Of a stretch of 64,000 nucleotides of DNA, positions 29,522 to 38,014 are shown piece by piece. The notes below the pieces were generated by a model that was not told the origin of the DNA, searched no databases, and was given only the letters and a program-made list of their open reading frames with translations. The stretch's first letter is position 1. Every line of letters begins with the position of its first letter. This stretch comes from Micromonospora_J zhanjiangensis (lineage in GTDB: Bacteria; Actinomycetota; Actinomycetes; Mycobacteriales; Micromonosporaceae): positions 258,947 through 322,946 of the forward strand of contig NZ_JBHSBN010000004.1 in NCBI RefSeq assembly GCF_042650605.1. Direction: 5' to 3'. The translations under genes and the position numbers were made by a program.

Positions 29522-30412
29522 TCAGGTCACCGGCAGGGCGCTCGGACCGGCGCCCTTCATCGACCGGGTCAGGGTGCGGTCGTCGACCCAGAGGAAGCAC
29601 TGCACGCCCCGGTTGCCGGCGAGCCAGCCCTGCTCGTCCGGGTGGTAGAAGATCGAGCCGACCCGGAAGCCGAGTTCCGGGTTGTCCGGCAGGCCGGCGT
29701 ACCGGGCGATGACCCGCATGCAGGACCGGTGCGCGGCGGCCGCGTCCTTCACGAACGCCGCCAGCGGCGTGTCCGGGGCGAGGTAGAGGCCGGCGAACTC
29801 GGCGTGGTGCGGCTTGTCGCAGGAGATCGGGTCCATGAAGTTGATGTCGTCCTTGATCAACTTCGGGTTGAAGCAGCCGTACGCCAGGGGCGAACCCGCC
29901 GTCAGCGCACCGCGCAGCGAGCCGGCGCGGGGCACCGGCTTGTCGTTGTCCAGGCTCTCCACCTCGCTCAGGTCGCAGCGGAACCAGCGCGCCCCGCCGG
30001 CCCACGCCTCCGCCTGCGGCACCAGCACGGACAGCGCCAGCCGGCCGGTGCGCCAGTCGGCGCCGAGCAGGTCGTTGGCCCTGCGCTCGCACTCCGCCCG
30101 GGCCGTGCCGAAGCCGGCCGACCCGACCACCGGCGGCATCGGCGCCTTCGCGGTCTTGCCGGTGAAGGCGCCGACGTGCACGGTCTCGGCCCGGTGCTGC
30201 TGGGCGCAGTCGACGATCCGGTAGGCGCTGACCGCCACCTCGCGCACCCGCAGGTGGCACACGCCGGCCACCGGTACGAAGGCCGTCGGCTCGGTGAGGG
30301 CGGCCCATCCGTTCGTCAGGTCTCCGTCCACTTCGGTCGGCCGGTCGGCACAGCCGGTCAGCACCAACGTCACCGCCGCGCAGGCGGCCATCCCGGCCCG
30401 CCACCGTCGCAT
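29522..30412 (-). CDS. Septum-formation family lipoprotein
   Basis: A 296-residue exported lipoprotein with lipobox LVLTGC (Cys21) after a short basic start and hydrophobic stretch. The mature part has two related segments with paired cysteines (VCHLRVREV then YRIVDCAQQHRAETVHVGAF, and later DPISCDKPHHAEFAGLYL), the pattern of the actinobacterial Septum_form domain. Its precise role is not known; members are cell-envelope proteins linked to division by name. It is divergent from rpe across 226 bp. Confidence 0.8.
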   Translation of the reverse strand: MRRWRAGMAACAAVTLVLTGCADRPTEVDGDLTNGWAALTEPTAFVPVAGVCHLRVREVAVSAYRIVDCAQQHRAETVHVGAFTGKTAKAPMPPVVGSAGFGTARAECERRANDLLGADWRTGRLALSVLVPQAEAWAGGARWFRCDLSEVESLDNDKPVPRAGSLRGALTAGSPLAYGCFNPKLIKDDINFMDPISCDKPHHAEFAGLYLAPDTPLAAFVKDAAAAHRSCMRVIARYAGLPDNPELGFRVGSIFYHPDEQGWLAGNRGVQCFLWVDDRTLTRSMKGAGPSALPVT

Positions 30413-30626
30413 CTCGTCCGCCTCCCCGCGAATCGGCCGCCGTGCGCCACCAACCTACGGCCTCCGCCGGCCATCGGTGGTGGGCAAATGTTACTCGTGG
30501 GTCGGGATGCGCCCACAAGTGCCCATCTGTGCCTTTCGGCTCACTCAGTGTCACGGACGGGGACGGTTGGTCGATAAACCGCCATCCGGGCACGGTGGTG
30601 GCTGCCGCCGGCCTCGACGGCGTTCG

Positions 30627-30632
30627 TACACT
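30627..30632 (+). promoter_or_regulatory. -10 element (TACACT) for leaderless rpe
   Basis: TACACT ends six bases before the rpe GTG and no ribosome-binding sequence is present, which fits a transcript that starts at or next to the start codon. A similar CACACT-7 bases-GTG arrangement precedes the PH-domain gene at 50060. Confidence 0.5.
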
Positions 30633-30638
30633 GGCGCC

Positions 30639-31313
30639 GTGACCGCACCGATCGTGGCGCCCAGCATCCTGGCCGCCGACTTCGCCCACCTGGCCGACGA
30701 GGTCCGGGCGGTGCAGCCGTCGGCGGACTGGCTGCACGTCGACGTGATGGACAACCACTTCGTGCCCAACCTGACCATCGGGCTGCCGGTCGTGCAGAGT
30801 CTGCTCGCGGTGTCGTCGCTGCCGTTCGACGTCCACCTGATGATCACCGAACCGCGCCGCTGGGCTCCCGCCTACGCGGACGCCGGCGCCTACAACGTGA
30901 CCTTCCACGCCGAGGCCTGTGACAACCCGGTCGCCTTGGCCAAGGACCTGCGTTCGGCCGGCGCCAAGGCCGGGCTGGCGATCGACCGGGACACCCCGAT
31001 CGAGCCGTACCTGGACCTGCTGCCCAGCTTCGACACCCTGCTGATCATGACGATCAAGGCCGGCTTCGGCGGCCAGCGGTTCATCCCGGAGCTGCTCGAC
31101 AAGGTGCGCACCGCCCGCCGGCACGTCGCCGCCGGACATCTGGAGTTACGCATCGAGGTGGACGGCGGGATCGCCGCCGACACCATCGAGCAGGCGGCCG
31201 CGGCCGGGGCGGACGCCTTCGTCGCGGGCACCGCCGTCTACGGCGCCGAGGACCCGGCCGAGGCGGTACGTCGGCTGCGCGGGCTCGCCGAGCGGGCGGG
31301 CCGGTCGACGTGA
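30639..31313 (+). CDS. rpe: Ribulose-phosphate 3-epimerase
   Basis: A 224-residue TIM-barrel enzyme interconverting ribulose 5-phosphate and xylulose 5-phosphate. APSILAADFAHL, HVDVMDNHFVPNLTIG, DVHLMITEP, the FGGQRFIPELLDKV loop and VDGGI carry the metal and phosphate ligands. A TTA leucine codon at 31146-31148 is notable in this GC-rich genome. It supplies ribulose 5-phosphate chemistry next to the rib operon, where RibBA uses that sugar phosphate. Confidence 0.96.
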   Translation: MTAPIVAPSILAADFAHLADEVRAVQPSADWLHVDVMDNHFVPNLTIGLPVVQSLLAVSSLPFDVHLMITEPRRWAPAYADAGAYNVTFHAEACDNPVALAKDLRSAGAKAGLAIDRDTPIEPYLDLLPSFDTLLIMTIKAGFGGQRFIPELLDKVRTARRHVAAGHLELRIEVDGGIAADTIEQAAAAGADAFVAGTAVYGAEDPAEAVRRLRGLAERAGRST

Positions 31314-31374
31314 ACGGAGCGTGCGGGCGGACCGGAGGGCTCGGCGGTGTCGCCGGGCCCGGCGAGGTGACGGC

Positions 31375-32337
31375 GTGAGCGTCGACCCGGGGGCGGACCG
31401 GCCCGACCTGATCCTGGTCGTCGACGACGACGAGGACATCGCCCGGTTCGTCGAGTTCAACCTGCGCCTGCACGGCTTCGAGGTGATGCACGCCCGGGAC
31501 GGTCAGGAGGCGCTGGAGCAGATCCAACGCGAGCGGCCCGACCTGGCCGTGGTGGACCTGATGATGCCCCGGATCGACGGCATCGAGCTGACCCGGCGGT
31601 TGCGCGCCGACCCGATGACCACCGCCCTGCCGGTGATCATGCTGACCGCCCGGGGAATGACCGCGGACAAGGTCCTCGGCCTCACCGCGGGCGCCGACGA
31701 CTACCTGGTCAAGCCGTTCGACACCGCCGAGTTGATCGCCCGGGTGAGTTCCACGCTGCGGCGCAACAAGGAGTTCCGCGAGGTCTCCCCGCTGACCGGG
31801 CTGCCCGGCAACAGCCGGGTCCGCCGGGAGATCAGCGACCGGGTCCGCGGCGGCCTCGACTACGCCGTCGGCTACATCGACATCGACCGCTTCAAGAGCG
31901 TCAACGACCGGTACGGTTTCGTCCGCGGCGACGAGTTCATCAGCGCGCTGGCCCGCTGCCTCAACCGGGCGGTGGTCTCGGCCGGCCTGCCGCCGGCCTT
32001 CCTCGGCCACATCGGCGGCGACGACTTCGTGATCGTCTGCGCCCCGGAACAGGTGCTGCCGCTCACCGAACGCGCGGTGGTCGACTTCGAGAAGACCGCC
32101 GACGAGCTGTACGACCCGCAGGACCGGGCGCGCGGCTACGTCGAGCTGAAGGACCGGCGGGGCAACGTCCGCAAGGCTGCCCTGGTCACCCTCTCCATCG
32201 GGGTGGCCCAGTCGAACGCCGACCGGCGGTTCACCGACCCGCTCGAGGTGATCGCGGTCGCCTCGGAGATGAAGACCGTCGCCAAGAGTCAGCCCGGGTC
32301 GTACGTGGCCATCGACCGTCGTCGTGGCGAGGTGTGA
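31375..32337 (+). CDS. Response regulator with GGDEF-type output domain
   Basis: A 320-residue protein. The receiver domain (residues 10-130) has DDD at 17-19, the phosphoacceptor Asp61 in VVDLMMP, T91 and K113. The GGDEF domain follows (about 140-315) with YIDIDRFKSVND for the metal and base, and GGDDF at 214-218 where GG(D/E)EF is standard. No RxxD inhibitory site precedes the motif. It may be a diguanylate cyclase or a degenerate sensor; the retained acidic residues make activity possible. The GTG at 31375 has GAGG seven bases upstream. No histidine kinase is adjacent. Confidence 0.88.
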   Translation: MSVDPGADRPDLILVVDDDEDIARFVEFNLRLHGFEVMHARDGQEALEQIQRERPDLAVVDLMMPRIDGIELTRRLRADPMTTALPVIMLTARGMTADKVLGLTAGADDYLVKPFDTAELIARVSSTLRRNKEFREVSPLTGLPGNSRVRREISDRVRGGLDYAVGYIDIDRFKSVNDRYGFVRGDEFISALARCLNRAVVSAGLPPAFLGHIGGDDFVIVCAPEQVLPLTERAVVDFEKTADELYDPQDRARGYVELKDRRGNVRKAALVTLSIGVAQSNADRRFTDPLEVIAVASEMKTVAKSQPGSYVAIDRRRGEV

Positions 32338-32393
32338 TCAACCGGATCTTGTGACCTAGGTCGCCCAAGTGGCGATCAGGGCGCCGGAACGTG

Positions 32394-32399
32394 TAAGAC
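32394..32399 (+). promoter_or_regulatory. -10 element upstream of the FMN riboswitch
   Basis: TGTAAGACT at 32392-32400 resembles an extended -10, with a start expected a few bases later and just before the riboswitch P1 stem. Confidence 0.45.
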
Positions 32400-32416
32400 T
32401 GCGAAGGTACCCACCA

Positions 32417-32590
32417 CGCGCTGGCGGGACTCGGTGAAATTCCGAACCGGCGGTGATCCGCGGCATGTCCGCGGTCAGCCCGCGACCCGGTCGGCAGCAG
32501 TGCCGAACGGTGGACCCGGTGTGATTCCGGGGCCGACGGTTGAGGGCGGGCTCCACCCGCGCTCAGACAGTCCGGATGGGAGACAGCGCG
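32417..32590 (+). promoter_or_regulatory. FMN riboswitch (RFN element)
   Basis: The conserved RFN blocks are all visible in order: GGTGAAATTCCGAACCGGCGGTGAT at the 5' side (split here as GGTGAAATTCC and ACCGGCGGTGA), AGCCCGCGA, GTGATTCCGG with CCGACGGT, and AGTCCGGATGGGAGA at the 3' side. Outer arms CGCGCTG (32417-32423) and CAGCGCG (32584-32590) pair as P1. The element binds FMN and switches off riboflavin genes. No T-tract terminator follows, so control of translation initiation or Rho-dependent termination at ribD is more likely. About 140 bases separate it from the ribD start. Confidence 0.95.
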
Positions 32591-32728
32591 CGGAATGGAC
32601 GCGGTCCCCGGCGTGCCCTGCGCGCCGACCGGACCGCCGTCGGGGTCGGCTCCGCCGTCCCCGGATTCCGCCACCCTGCCCCCGCCCCGCCCGCGCGCCC
32701 GACGGCGAGCGAGGGGAGCACGGTCGGC

Positions 32729-33790
32729 ATGGCGAACATGTCCGTCGACGACGCGATGCGCCGCGCCATCACCCTGGCCGCCCGGGGCCTCGGCACCACC
32801 AGCCCCAATCCGGTCGTCGGCTGTGTCCTGCTGGACCGGGACGGCGCGCTCGTGGGGGAGGGCTTCCACGCGTACGCCGGCGGCCCGCACGCGGAGATCG
32901 TCGCCCTGGCCCAGGCCGGTGAGCGGGCCCGCGGCGGCACCGCCGTCGTCACCCTCGAACCGTGCGACCACACCGGCCGCACCGGCCCCTGCACGGCCGC
33001 GCTGATCCGTGCCGGCGTCGCGCGGGTGGTGCTCGCCGTCAACGACCCGGACCCGGTCGCCACCGGCGGGATCGAGACGCTGCGCGCCGCCGGGATCGAC
33101 GTGCGCACGGGGGTCCGCGCCGCCGAGGCCGAGGCCGGCAACATCGCCTGGCTCACCGCCGTCCGGCGCGACCTGCCGTACGTGATCTGGAAGTACGCCG
33201 CCACGCTGGACGGGCGCCTGGCGGCGGCCGACGGCACCAGCATGTGGATCACCTCCGAGGCGGCCCGGACCGACGTGCACGCGCTGCGCGGCACCGTCGA
33301 CGCGGTGCTGGCCGGGGTGGGCACCGTGCTGGCCGACGACCCCCGGTTGACCGTCCGGAACCTGCGCGACGGCAGCCTGGCCATCCGGCAGCCGCTGCGG
33401 GTGGTGGTGGACAGCTCGGGACGTACCCCGGCGGGCGCCCGGGTCCGGGACGCCGCCGCACCCACCTGGGTCGCCACCGCCGCGGAGGTCGGCGCCGGTC
33501 CGGACGGCCGGGTCGACCTGACCGCCCTGCTGTCGGCGCTGTACCGGCGCGGCGTGCGGGCCGCGCTGCTGGAGGGCGGTCCGACCCTGGCCGGCGCGTT
33601 CTTCGCCGCCGGCCTGGTCGACAAGGTGGTCGGCTACCTGGCACCCAAGCTGCTCGGCGCGGGCCCGGCGGCGCTGGTCGACGCCGGGCCGCGGACCATC
33701 GCCGAGGTCATCGATCTCGAGTACGTCGACGTCAGGCGGGTCGGCCCCGACCTGCGGATCACCGCGTTGCCCAGGAAGAGAGAGGGCTGA
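32729..33790 (+). CDS. ribD: Bifunctional riboflavin deaminase/reductase
   Basis: A 353-residue two-domain enzyme for the second and third steps of riboflavin synthesis. The N-terminal deaminase domain has the zinc motif HAE then TLEPCDHTGRTGPC. The C-terminal reductase domain has YAATLDGRLAAADG, SMWITSEAARTDVHALR, VGTVLADDPRLT and LLEGGPTLAGAF. The ATG at 32729 has GGGGAG ten bases upstream; longer in-frame starts would fall inside the riboswitch. First gene of the rib operon. Confidence 0.95.
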   Translation: MANMSVDDAMRRAITLAARGLGTTSPNPVVGCVLLDRDGALVGEGFHAYAGGPHAEIVALAQAGERARGGTAVVTLEPCDHTGRTGPCTAALIRAGVARVVLAVNDPDPVATGGIETLRAAGIDVRTGVRAAEAEAGNIAWLTAVRRDLPYVIWKYAATLDGRLAAADGTSMWITSEAARTDVHALRGTVDAVLAGVGTVLADDPRLTVRNLRDGSLAIRQPLRVVVDSSGRTPAGARVRDAAAPTWVATAAEVGAGPDGRVDLTALLSALYRRGVRAALLEGGPTLAGAFFAAGLVDKVVGYLAPKLLGAGPAALVDAGPRTIAEVIDLEYVDVRRVGPDLRITALPRKREG

Positions 33791-33794
33791 GCAG

Positions 33795-34394
33795 ATGTTC
33801 ACCGGAATCGTGGAGGAACTCGGCGAGGTCGTGCGGCGGACCGACACCGGAGGCGACTCGGCCCTGCTGGCCGTACGCGGTCCGGTGGTCACCGCCGACG
33901 CCCGGCACGGCGACTCGATCGCGGTCAACGGGGTGTGCCTGACCGTCGTCGAGGTGGCCGACGGTGTCTTCACCGCCGACGTGATGGGGGAGACGCTGCA
34001 CCGCTCGTCGCTGGGCGCGCTGCGCCCCGGCGACCCGGTCAACCTGGAGCGGGCGGCCACCCTGGGCAGCCGGCTGGGCGGGCACCTGGTCCAGGGGCAC
34101 GTGGACGGCGTCGGCACGATCGTCGACCGGGAACCGGCGCCGCAGTGGGAGACGGTCCGGTTCTCGGCGCCGGCCGGGCTCGCCCGGTACCTGGTGGAGA
34201 AGGGCTCGATCACCGTCGACGGGGTGTCGCTGACCGTGACGGCGGTGACCGACGACGGCTTCTCGGTCGGCCTGATCCCGACCACGCTCAAACTCACCAC
34301 GCTCGGGCACAAGCGGGTCGGTGACCCGGTCAACCTGGAGGTGGACGTGATCGCCAAGTACGTCGAGCGGCTGCTCGGCCGGAGGACGGAGTGA
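33795..34394 (+). CDS. ribE: Riboflavin synthase, alpha chain
   Basis: A 199-residue protein with two homologous barrel domains, which dismutates two lumazines to riboflavin. MFTGIVEELGEV at the N-terminus, the duplicated GDSIAVNGVCLTV and KGSITVDGVSLTV, and LGGHLVQGHVDGVG are diagnostic. It is four bases after ribD and overlaps ribM by four bases. Confidence 0.96.
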   Translation: MFTGIVEELGEVVRRTDTGGDSALLAVRGPVVTADARHGDSIAVNGVCLTVVEVADGVFTADVMGETLHRSSLGALRPGDPVNLERAATLGSRLGGHLVQGHVDGVGTIVDREPAPQWETVRFSAPAGLARYLVEKGSITVDGVSLTVTAVTDDGFSVGLIPTTLKLTTLGHKRVGDPVNLEVDVIAKYVERLLGRRTE

Positions 34395-35092
34395 TGACCT
34401 TCCTGCGTTGGTTGCTCGACGCCCGGCTGGAGATCGCCGGCTCGCCGGTGCTCTGGCGGGAGATCGTCGGCAACGTCTTCGGACTCGGCTCGGCGCTGCT
34501 GGGCATGCGCCGGGTGCTCTGGGCCTGGCCGGTCGGCATGGTCGGCAACGCCCTGCTGCTGACCGTCTTCCTGGGCGGGGCGTTCGCCACCCCGCAGGCG
34601 GTGGACCTCTACGGCCAGGCGGGACGGCAGGTCTTCTTCTTCGTGGTCAGCGCGTACGGCTGGTGGCGCTGGTCGGTCACCCGCCGGCGGGACCTGGCAC
34701 CGGACCACGGCGCGGTGGTGCCCCGGTGGGCCACCGGCCGGGAACGGCTGCTGCTGGCCGTGGCCGTGCTGGTCGGGATGGCGGTGGCCTATCCGGCCCT
34801 CGCGGCCCTGGGCTCCTGGGGTCCGCTGCCGGACGCCTGGATCCTGGTCGGCAGCCTGCTCGCCACCTACGGCATGGCCCGCGGGTACGTGGAGTTCTGG
34901 CTCGTCTGGATCGCCGTCGACGCCGTCGGCGTGCCGCTGCTGCTCGGCGGCGGTTTCTACCCGTCGGCGGCGATGTACGCCGTCTACGGCTTCTTCTGCG
35001 CTTGGGGTTTCCTCAGCTGGGTACGCACCTCACGGGCGTTCCAGCGGAGCAACGCCCGGATGCGCACCGGCTACGCGGAGGCAACAGCATGA
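34391..35092 (+). CDS. ribM: Riboflavin transporter, PnuC-related (RibM/PnuX type)
   Basis: A 233-residue membrane protein with about six to seven hydrophobic segments and the PnuC-family features AWPVGMVGN, DLYGQAGRQVFFFVVSAYGWWRW and YVEFWLVWIAVD. PnuC proteins carry nicotinamide riboside, but in actinobacteria the copy lying between the riboflavin synthase gene and ribBA and under FMN-riboswitch control (RibM) imports riboflavin. The gene order here matches that arrangement exactly, so I assign riboflavin. ATGA overlaps join it to both neighbours. Confidence 0.85.
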   Translation: MMTFLRWLLDARLEIAGSPVLWREIVGNVFGLGSALLGMRRVLWAWPVGMVGNALLLTVFLGGAFATPQAVDLYGQAGRQVFFFVVSAYGWWRWSVTRRRDLAPDHGAVVPRWATGRERLLLAVAVLVGMAVAYPALAALGSWGPLPDAWILVGSLLATYGMARGYVEFWLVWIAVDAVGVPLLLGGGFYPSAAMYAVYGFFCAWGFLSWVRTSRAFQRSNARMRTGYAEATA

Positions 35093-36432
35093 CGACCCCC
35101 GGAACATCGATCGATCAGGCGATCGCGGACCTCGCCGCCGGACGACCGGTCGTGGTCGTCGACGACGAGGACCGGGAGAACGAGGGCGACCTGATCTTCG
35201 CGGCCGAACTGGCCACCCCCGAGCTGCTGGCCTTCATGGTCCGACACACCTCCGGCTACATCTGCGCGCCGCTGACCGAGCAGGACTGCGACCGCCTCGA
35301 CCTGCCGCCGATGTACCACACCAACCAGGACCCGCGCCGGACCGCGTACACGGTGACCGTCGACGCCCGGACGGGCATCAGCACGGGGATCTCGGCGGCG
35401 GACCGGGCCCGTACGGTCCGGCTGTTGGCCGATCCGGCGACCGTCCCGGCGGACCTGTCCCGGCCCGGGCACGTGGTGCCGCTGCGGGCGAAGGCGGGCG
35501 GGGTGCTGCGCCGGCCGGGTCACACCGAGGCGACGATCGACCTGCTGCGGCTCGCCGGGCTGCGGCCGGCCGGGGTGCTCTGCGAACTGGTCAACGACGA
35601 CGGCACCATGATGCGGATGCCCGATCTGGAGCCGTTCTGCGCCGAGCACGGGCTCACCCTGGTCACCATCGCCGACCTGATCGCCCACCGGCGGCGCACC
35701 GAGACCCAGATCGAGCGCGGTGCCGAGGTGCGGCTGCCCACCCGGTTCGGCACCTTCCGGGCGGTCGGCTACCGGGCGGAGTACGACCCGGCCGAGCACA
35801 TCGCGCTGGTCTACGGTGACCTCGGCGACGGCCGGGACGTCCTGGTCCGGGTGCACTCGGAGTGCCTCACCGGCGACGTGTTCGCCTCGCACCGCTGTGA
35901 CTGCGGGCCCCAACTGCACGCCTCGCTGGACCGGGTCGCGCAGGAGGGCCGCGGCGTGGTCCTCTACATGCGCGGACACGAGGGACGGGGCATCGGCCTG
36001 CTGCACAAGCTGCAGGCGTACCAGCTGCAGGATCTCGGCCGGGACACTGTGGACGCCAACCTCGACCTCGGCCTGCCGGCCGACGCCCGGGACTACGGCA
36101 CCGGCGCGCAGATCCTCTACGACCTGGGCGTCCGCACCATGCGGCTGCTGACCAACAATCCGGCCAAGCGGGCCGGCCTGGAGGGGTACGGCCTGACCAT
36201 CGTCGGCCGGGAGCCGACGCCGGTGCTGCCGCACCCGGAGAACCTGCGTTACCTGCGGACCAAGCGGGACCGGATGGGTCACCTGCTGGACCAGTTGGAC
36301 GACATTGTCGACGGTACCGCCGCCGACCCCGCCGGTACGGCAGCCACCGTGACCGGCCCGAACGGTGGCGGGTCGAACGGTGGCGGGTCGAACGGCGCTG
36401 CGGCGCGGGCCGAGCGAGAGATCGGGGTCTGA
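35089..36432 (+). CDS. ribBA: Bifunctional DHBP synthase / GTP cyclohydrolase II
   Basis: A 447-residue fusion. The N-terminal 3,4-dihydroxy-2-butanone-4-phosphate synthase (residues 5-205) has DDEDRENEGDL and PGHVVPLRAKAGGV. The C-terminal GTP cyclohydrolase II (about 210-400) has the zinc cysteines in ECLTGDVFASHRCDCG, MRGHEGRGIGL and DYGTGAQIL. A tail of about 40 residues carries a SNGGG repeat from a 15-bp tandem duplication at about 36359-36390. It uses ribulose 5-phosphate and GTP. Starts at the ATG overlapping the ribM stop. Confidence 0.96.
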   Translation: MTTPGTSIDQAIADLAAGRPVVVVDDEDRENEGDLIFAAELATPELLAFMVRHTSGYICAPLTEQDCDRLDLPPMYHTNQDPRRTAYTVTVDARTGISTGISAADRARTVRLLADPATVPADLSRPGHVVPLRAKAGGVLRRPGHTEATIDLLRLAGLRPAGVLCELVNDDGTMMRMPDLEPFCAEHGLTLVTIADLIAHRRRTETQIERGAEVRLPTRFGTFRAVGYRAEYDPAEHIALVYGDLGDGRDVLVRVHSECLTGDVFASHRCDCGPQLHASLDRVAQEGRGVVLYMRGHEGRGIGLLHKLQAYQLQDLGRDTVDANLDLGLPADARDYGTGAQILYDLGVRTMRLLTNNPAKRAGLEGYGLTIVGREPTPVLPHPENLRYLRTKRDRMGHLLDQLDDIVDGTAADPAGTAATVTGPNGGGSNGGGSNGAAARAEREIGV

Positions 36433-36435
36433 GTC

Positions 36436-36939
36436 ATGGCAGGTTTCGGGGAACCGGGCGCGACTCCGGTCGAGGCGGCCGGCCTGCGCGTCGGGGTGGT
36501 GGCGGCCCGCTGGCACGGCGACCTCACCGACCACATGACCGAGCGGGCGGTCGAGGCGGCTCGCGCCTGCAACGCGGCGGACGTCGTGGTGGCCCGGGTC
36601 GCCGGATCGGTGGAGTTGCCGGTGGTCGCGCAGGCGTTGGCCCGTCGGTGCGACGTGGTGGTCGCCCTCGGCGTCGTGGTCCGTGGCGCCACCGCCCACT
36701 TCGACTACGTCTGCCGGTCGGTCACCGACGGGTTGACCAGGGTCGCCCTGGACACCGGCAAGCCGGTGGCCCACGGGGTGCTCACCGTCGACAGCATCGA
36801 GCAGGCCCGGGACCGGGCCGGGTTCCCGGACTCGGCCGAGGACAAGGGCTGGTCGGCCACGATCGCGGCGCTGGAGGCCGCGCTGGCGATCCGCACGGCC
36901 GACCGCCCGGTGAGCGGTCCGGTCGGCTTCGCCCGCTGA
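36436..36939 (+). CDS. ribH: 6,7-dimethyl-8-ribityllumazine synthase
   Basis: A 167-residue enzyme that forms the 60-mer or pentameric lumazine synthase. GVVAARWHGDLTDHM, VAGSVELPVVAQALA, GVVVRGATAHFDYVC (with the catalytic His) and GVLTVDSIEQA are present. Last gene of the rib operon, three bases after ribBA. Confidence 0.95.
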   Translation: MAGFGEPGATPVEAAGLRVGVVAARWHGDLTDHMTERAVEAARACNAADVVVARVAGSVELPVVAQALARRCDVVVALGVVVRGATAHFDYVCRSVTDGLTRVALDTGKPVAHGVLTVDSIEQARDRAGFPDSAEDKGWSATIAALEAALAIRTADRPVSGPVGFAR

Positions 36940-37004
36940 GCCGCGGTCGGAGCACCGGTCCGCTCGGGCCCGGGCCACCGGCGACGGGACGTGGTCGGGC
37001 AGGG

Positions 37005-37871
37005 TCACCTCAGCTCGGCGGCGCCCGCGGTCCGGGCCAGCCACTGCTGCTCCAACTGGCCGAGCGTACCGGCGTCGCGCAGCTCGCCGATCGCCTTGCT
37101 GACACAGCCGGTCAGGGTGGAACTCTTGTCCATCAACAGCCCGAACGCCTCGGGCGCGCCGACCTGCGGAAGCTGTCCGACGATGGCGGCGTCCTTGAGT
37201 TCGGAGCCGGTGATGTGGAAGGCGGTGGGCAGGTCGACGACGATCCCGTCGAGCTGGCCGTTCTGCAGGGCCTTCTTCGCGTCGTCGTTGCTGTTGTAGA
37301 CCTGGGGTTTCCCGGTCGGCTTGATCACGTTGGTGATGGCCTGGTAGCTGGTGGTCCCCACCTGCGCGCCGAGCTTGGCGCCGCGCAGCTGGGCCAGCGA
37401 CTTCGCCCCCGCGATCTTCGACGACTTCAGCGTGACGACGGCCTGCCGGACCAGGTAGTAGGGCGCCGAGAACTCGACCGCCTGCTTGCGTTCCTCGGTG
37501 ATGGAGAACTGGTTGATGTCGAAGTCGAACGCCTTCGGACCGGGGGCGATGGCGTTGTCGAACTTCACCCGGGTCCAGGTCACCCTGTCCTTGCCGTAGC
37601 CGAGCTTGTCGGCCACCGCGTACGCGACGGCGGACTCGAAGCCCTGCCCGTTCTCCGGCTTGTTGTCGACGAACCAGGGCGCGTACGCCGGGTCGTCGGT
37701 GCCGACGGTGAGCTGCCCGGCGACCTTGGTGGGCAGGCTGCCCGGCGTGCACGCGACGTTGGGCGGGGCGGGTGCGGGATTGTCCTCCGGCGCGCAGCCG
37801 GCGACCGCGACCAGGCCGACCACGGCCGTCACCGCCGCCGCGAGAGATCGATGAGTCACGGCCGCCAGCAT
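37005..37871 (-). CDS. Amino-acid-type ABC transporter solute-binding lipoprotein
   Basis: A 288-residue exported lipoprotein with lipobox LVAVAGC and a family 3 solute-binding fold: LTVGTDDPAYAPWFV near the start of the mature part, GFESAVAYAVADKLGYG, FDFDINQFSITEERKQAVEFSAPYY and GAKVG-like LGAQVGTTS. This pattern fits glutamate/glutamine-type binding proteins. No permease or ATPase gene for this type lies next to it, so it works with a transporter elsewhere. Convergent with ribH and divergent from the exporter gene at 38015. Confidence 0.87.
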   Translation of the reverse strand: MLAAVTHRSLAAAVTAVVGLVAVAGCAPEDNPAPAPPNVACTPGSLPTKVAGQLTVGTDDPAYAPWFVDNKPENGQGFESAVAYAVADKLGYGKDRVTWTRVKFDNAIAPGPKAFDFDINQFSITEERKQAVEFSAPYYLVRQAVVTLKSSKIAGAKSLAQLRGAKLGAQVGTTSYQAITNVIKPTGKPQVYNSNDDAKKALQNGQLDGIVVDLPTAFHITGSELKDAAIVGQLPQVGAPEAFGLLMDKSSTLTGCVSKAIGELRDAGTLGQLEQQWLARTAGAAELR

Positions 37872-38014
37872 AGGTGAACTTCGGCGCTCGTCGATACCGC
37901 GAGACGGAGCTGGGCCGATCCCTGGCCCGCACCCGGCCCGGACCCGGTACGGCTCGACCGCGCCTGTACCGGAGCTGTAGCGGAGCCTGAAGGTGACGTC
38001 CGTACCCTCGCGCC

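Noticed and set aside
30413..30638. Possible small gene in the gap before rpe
   Set aside because: Only short frames without ribosome-binding sites or conserved features; the region is adequately explained as divergent promoters.
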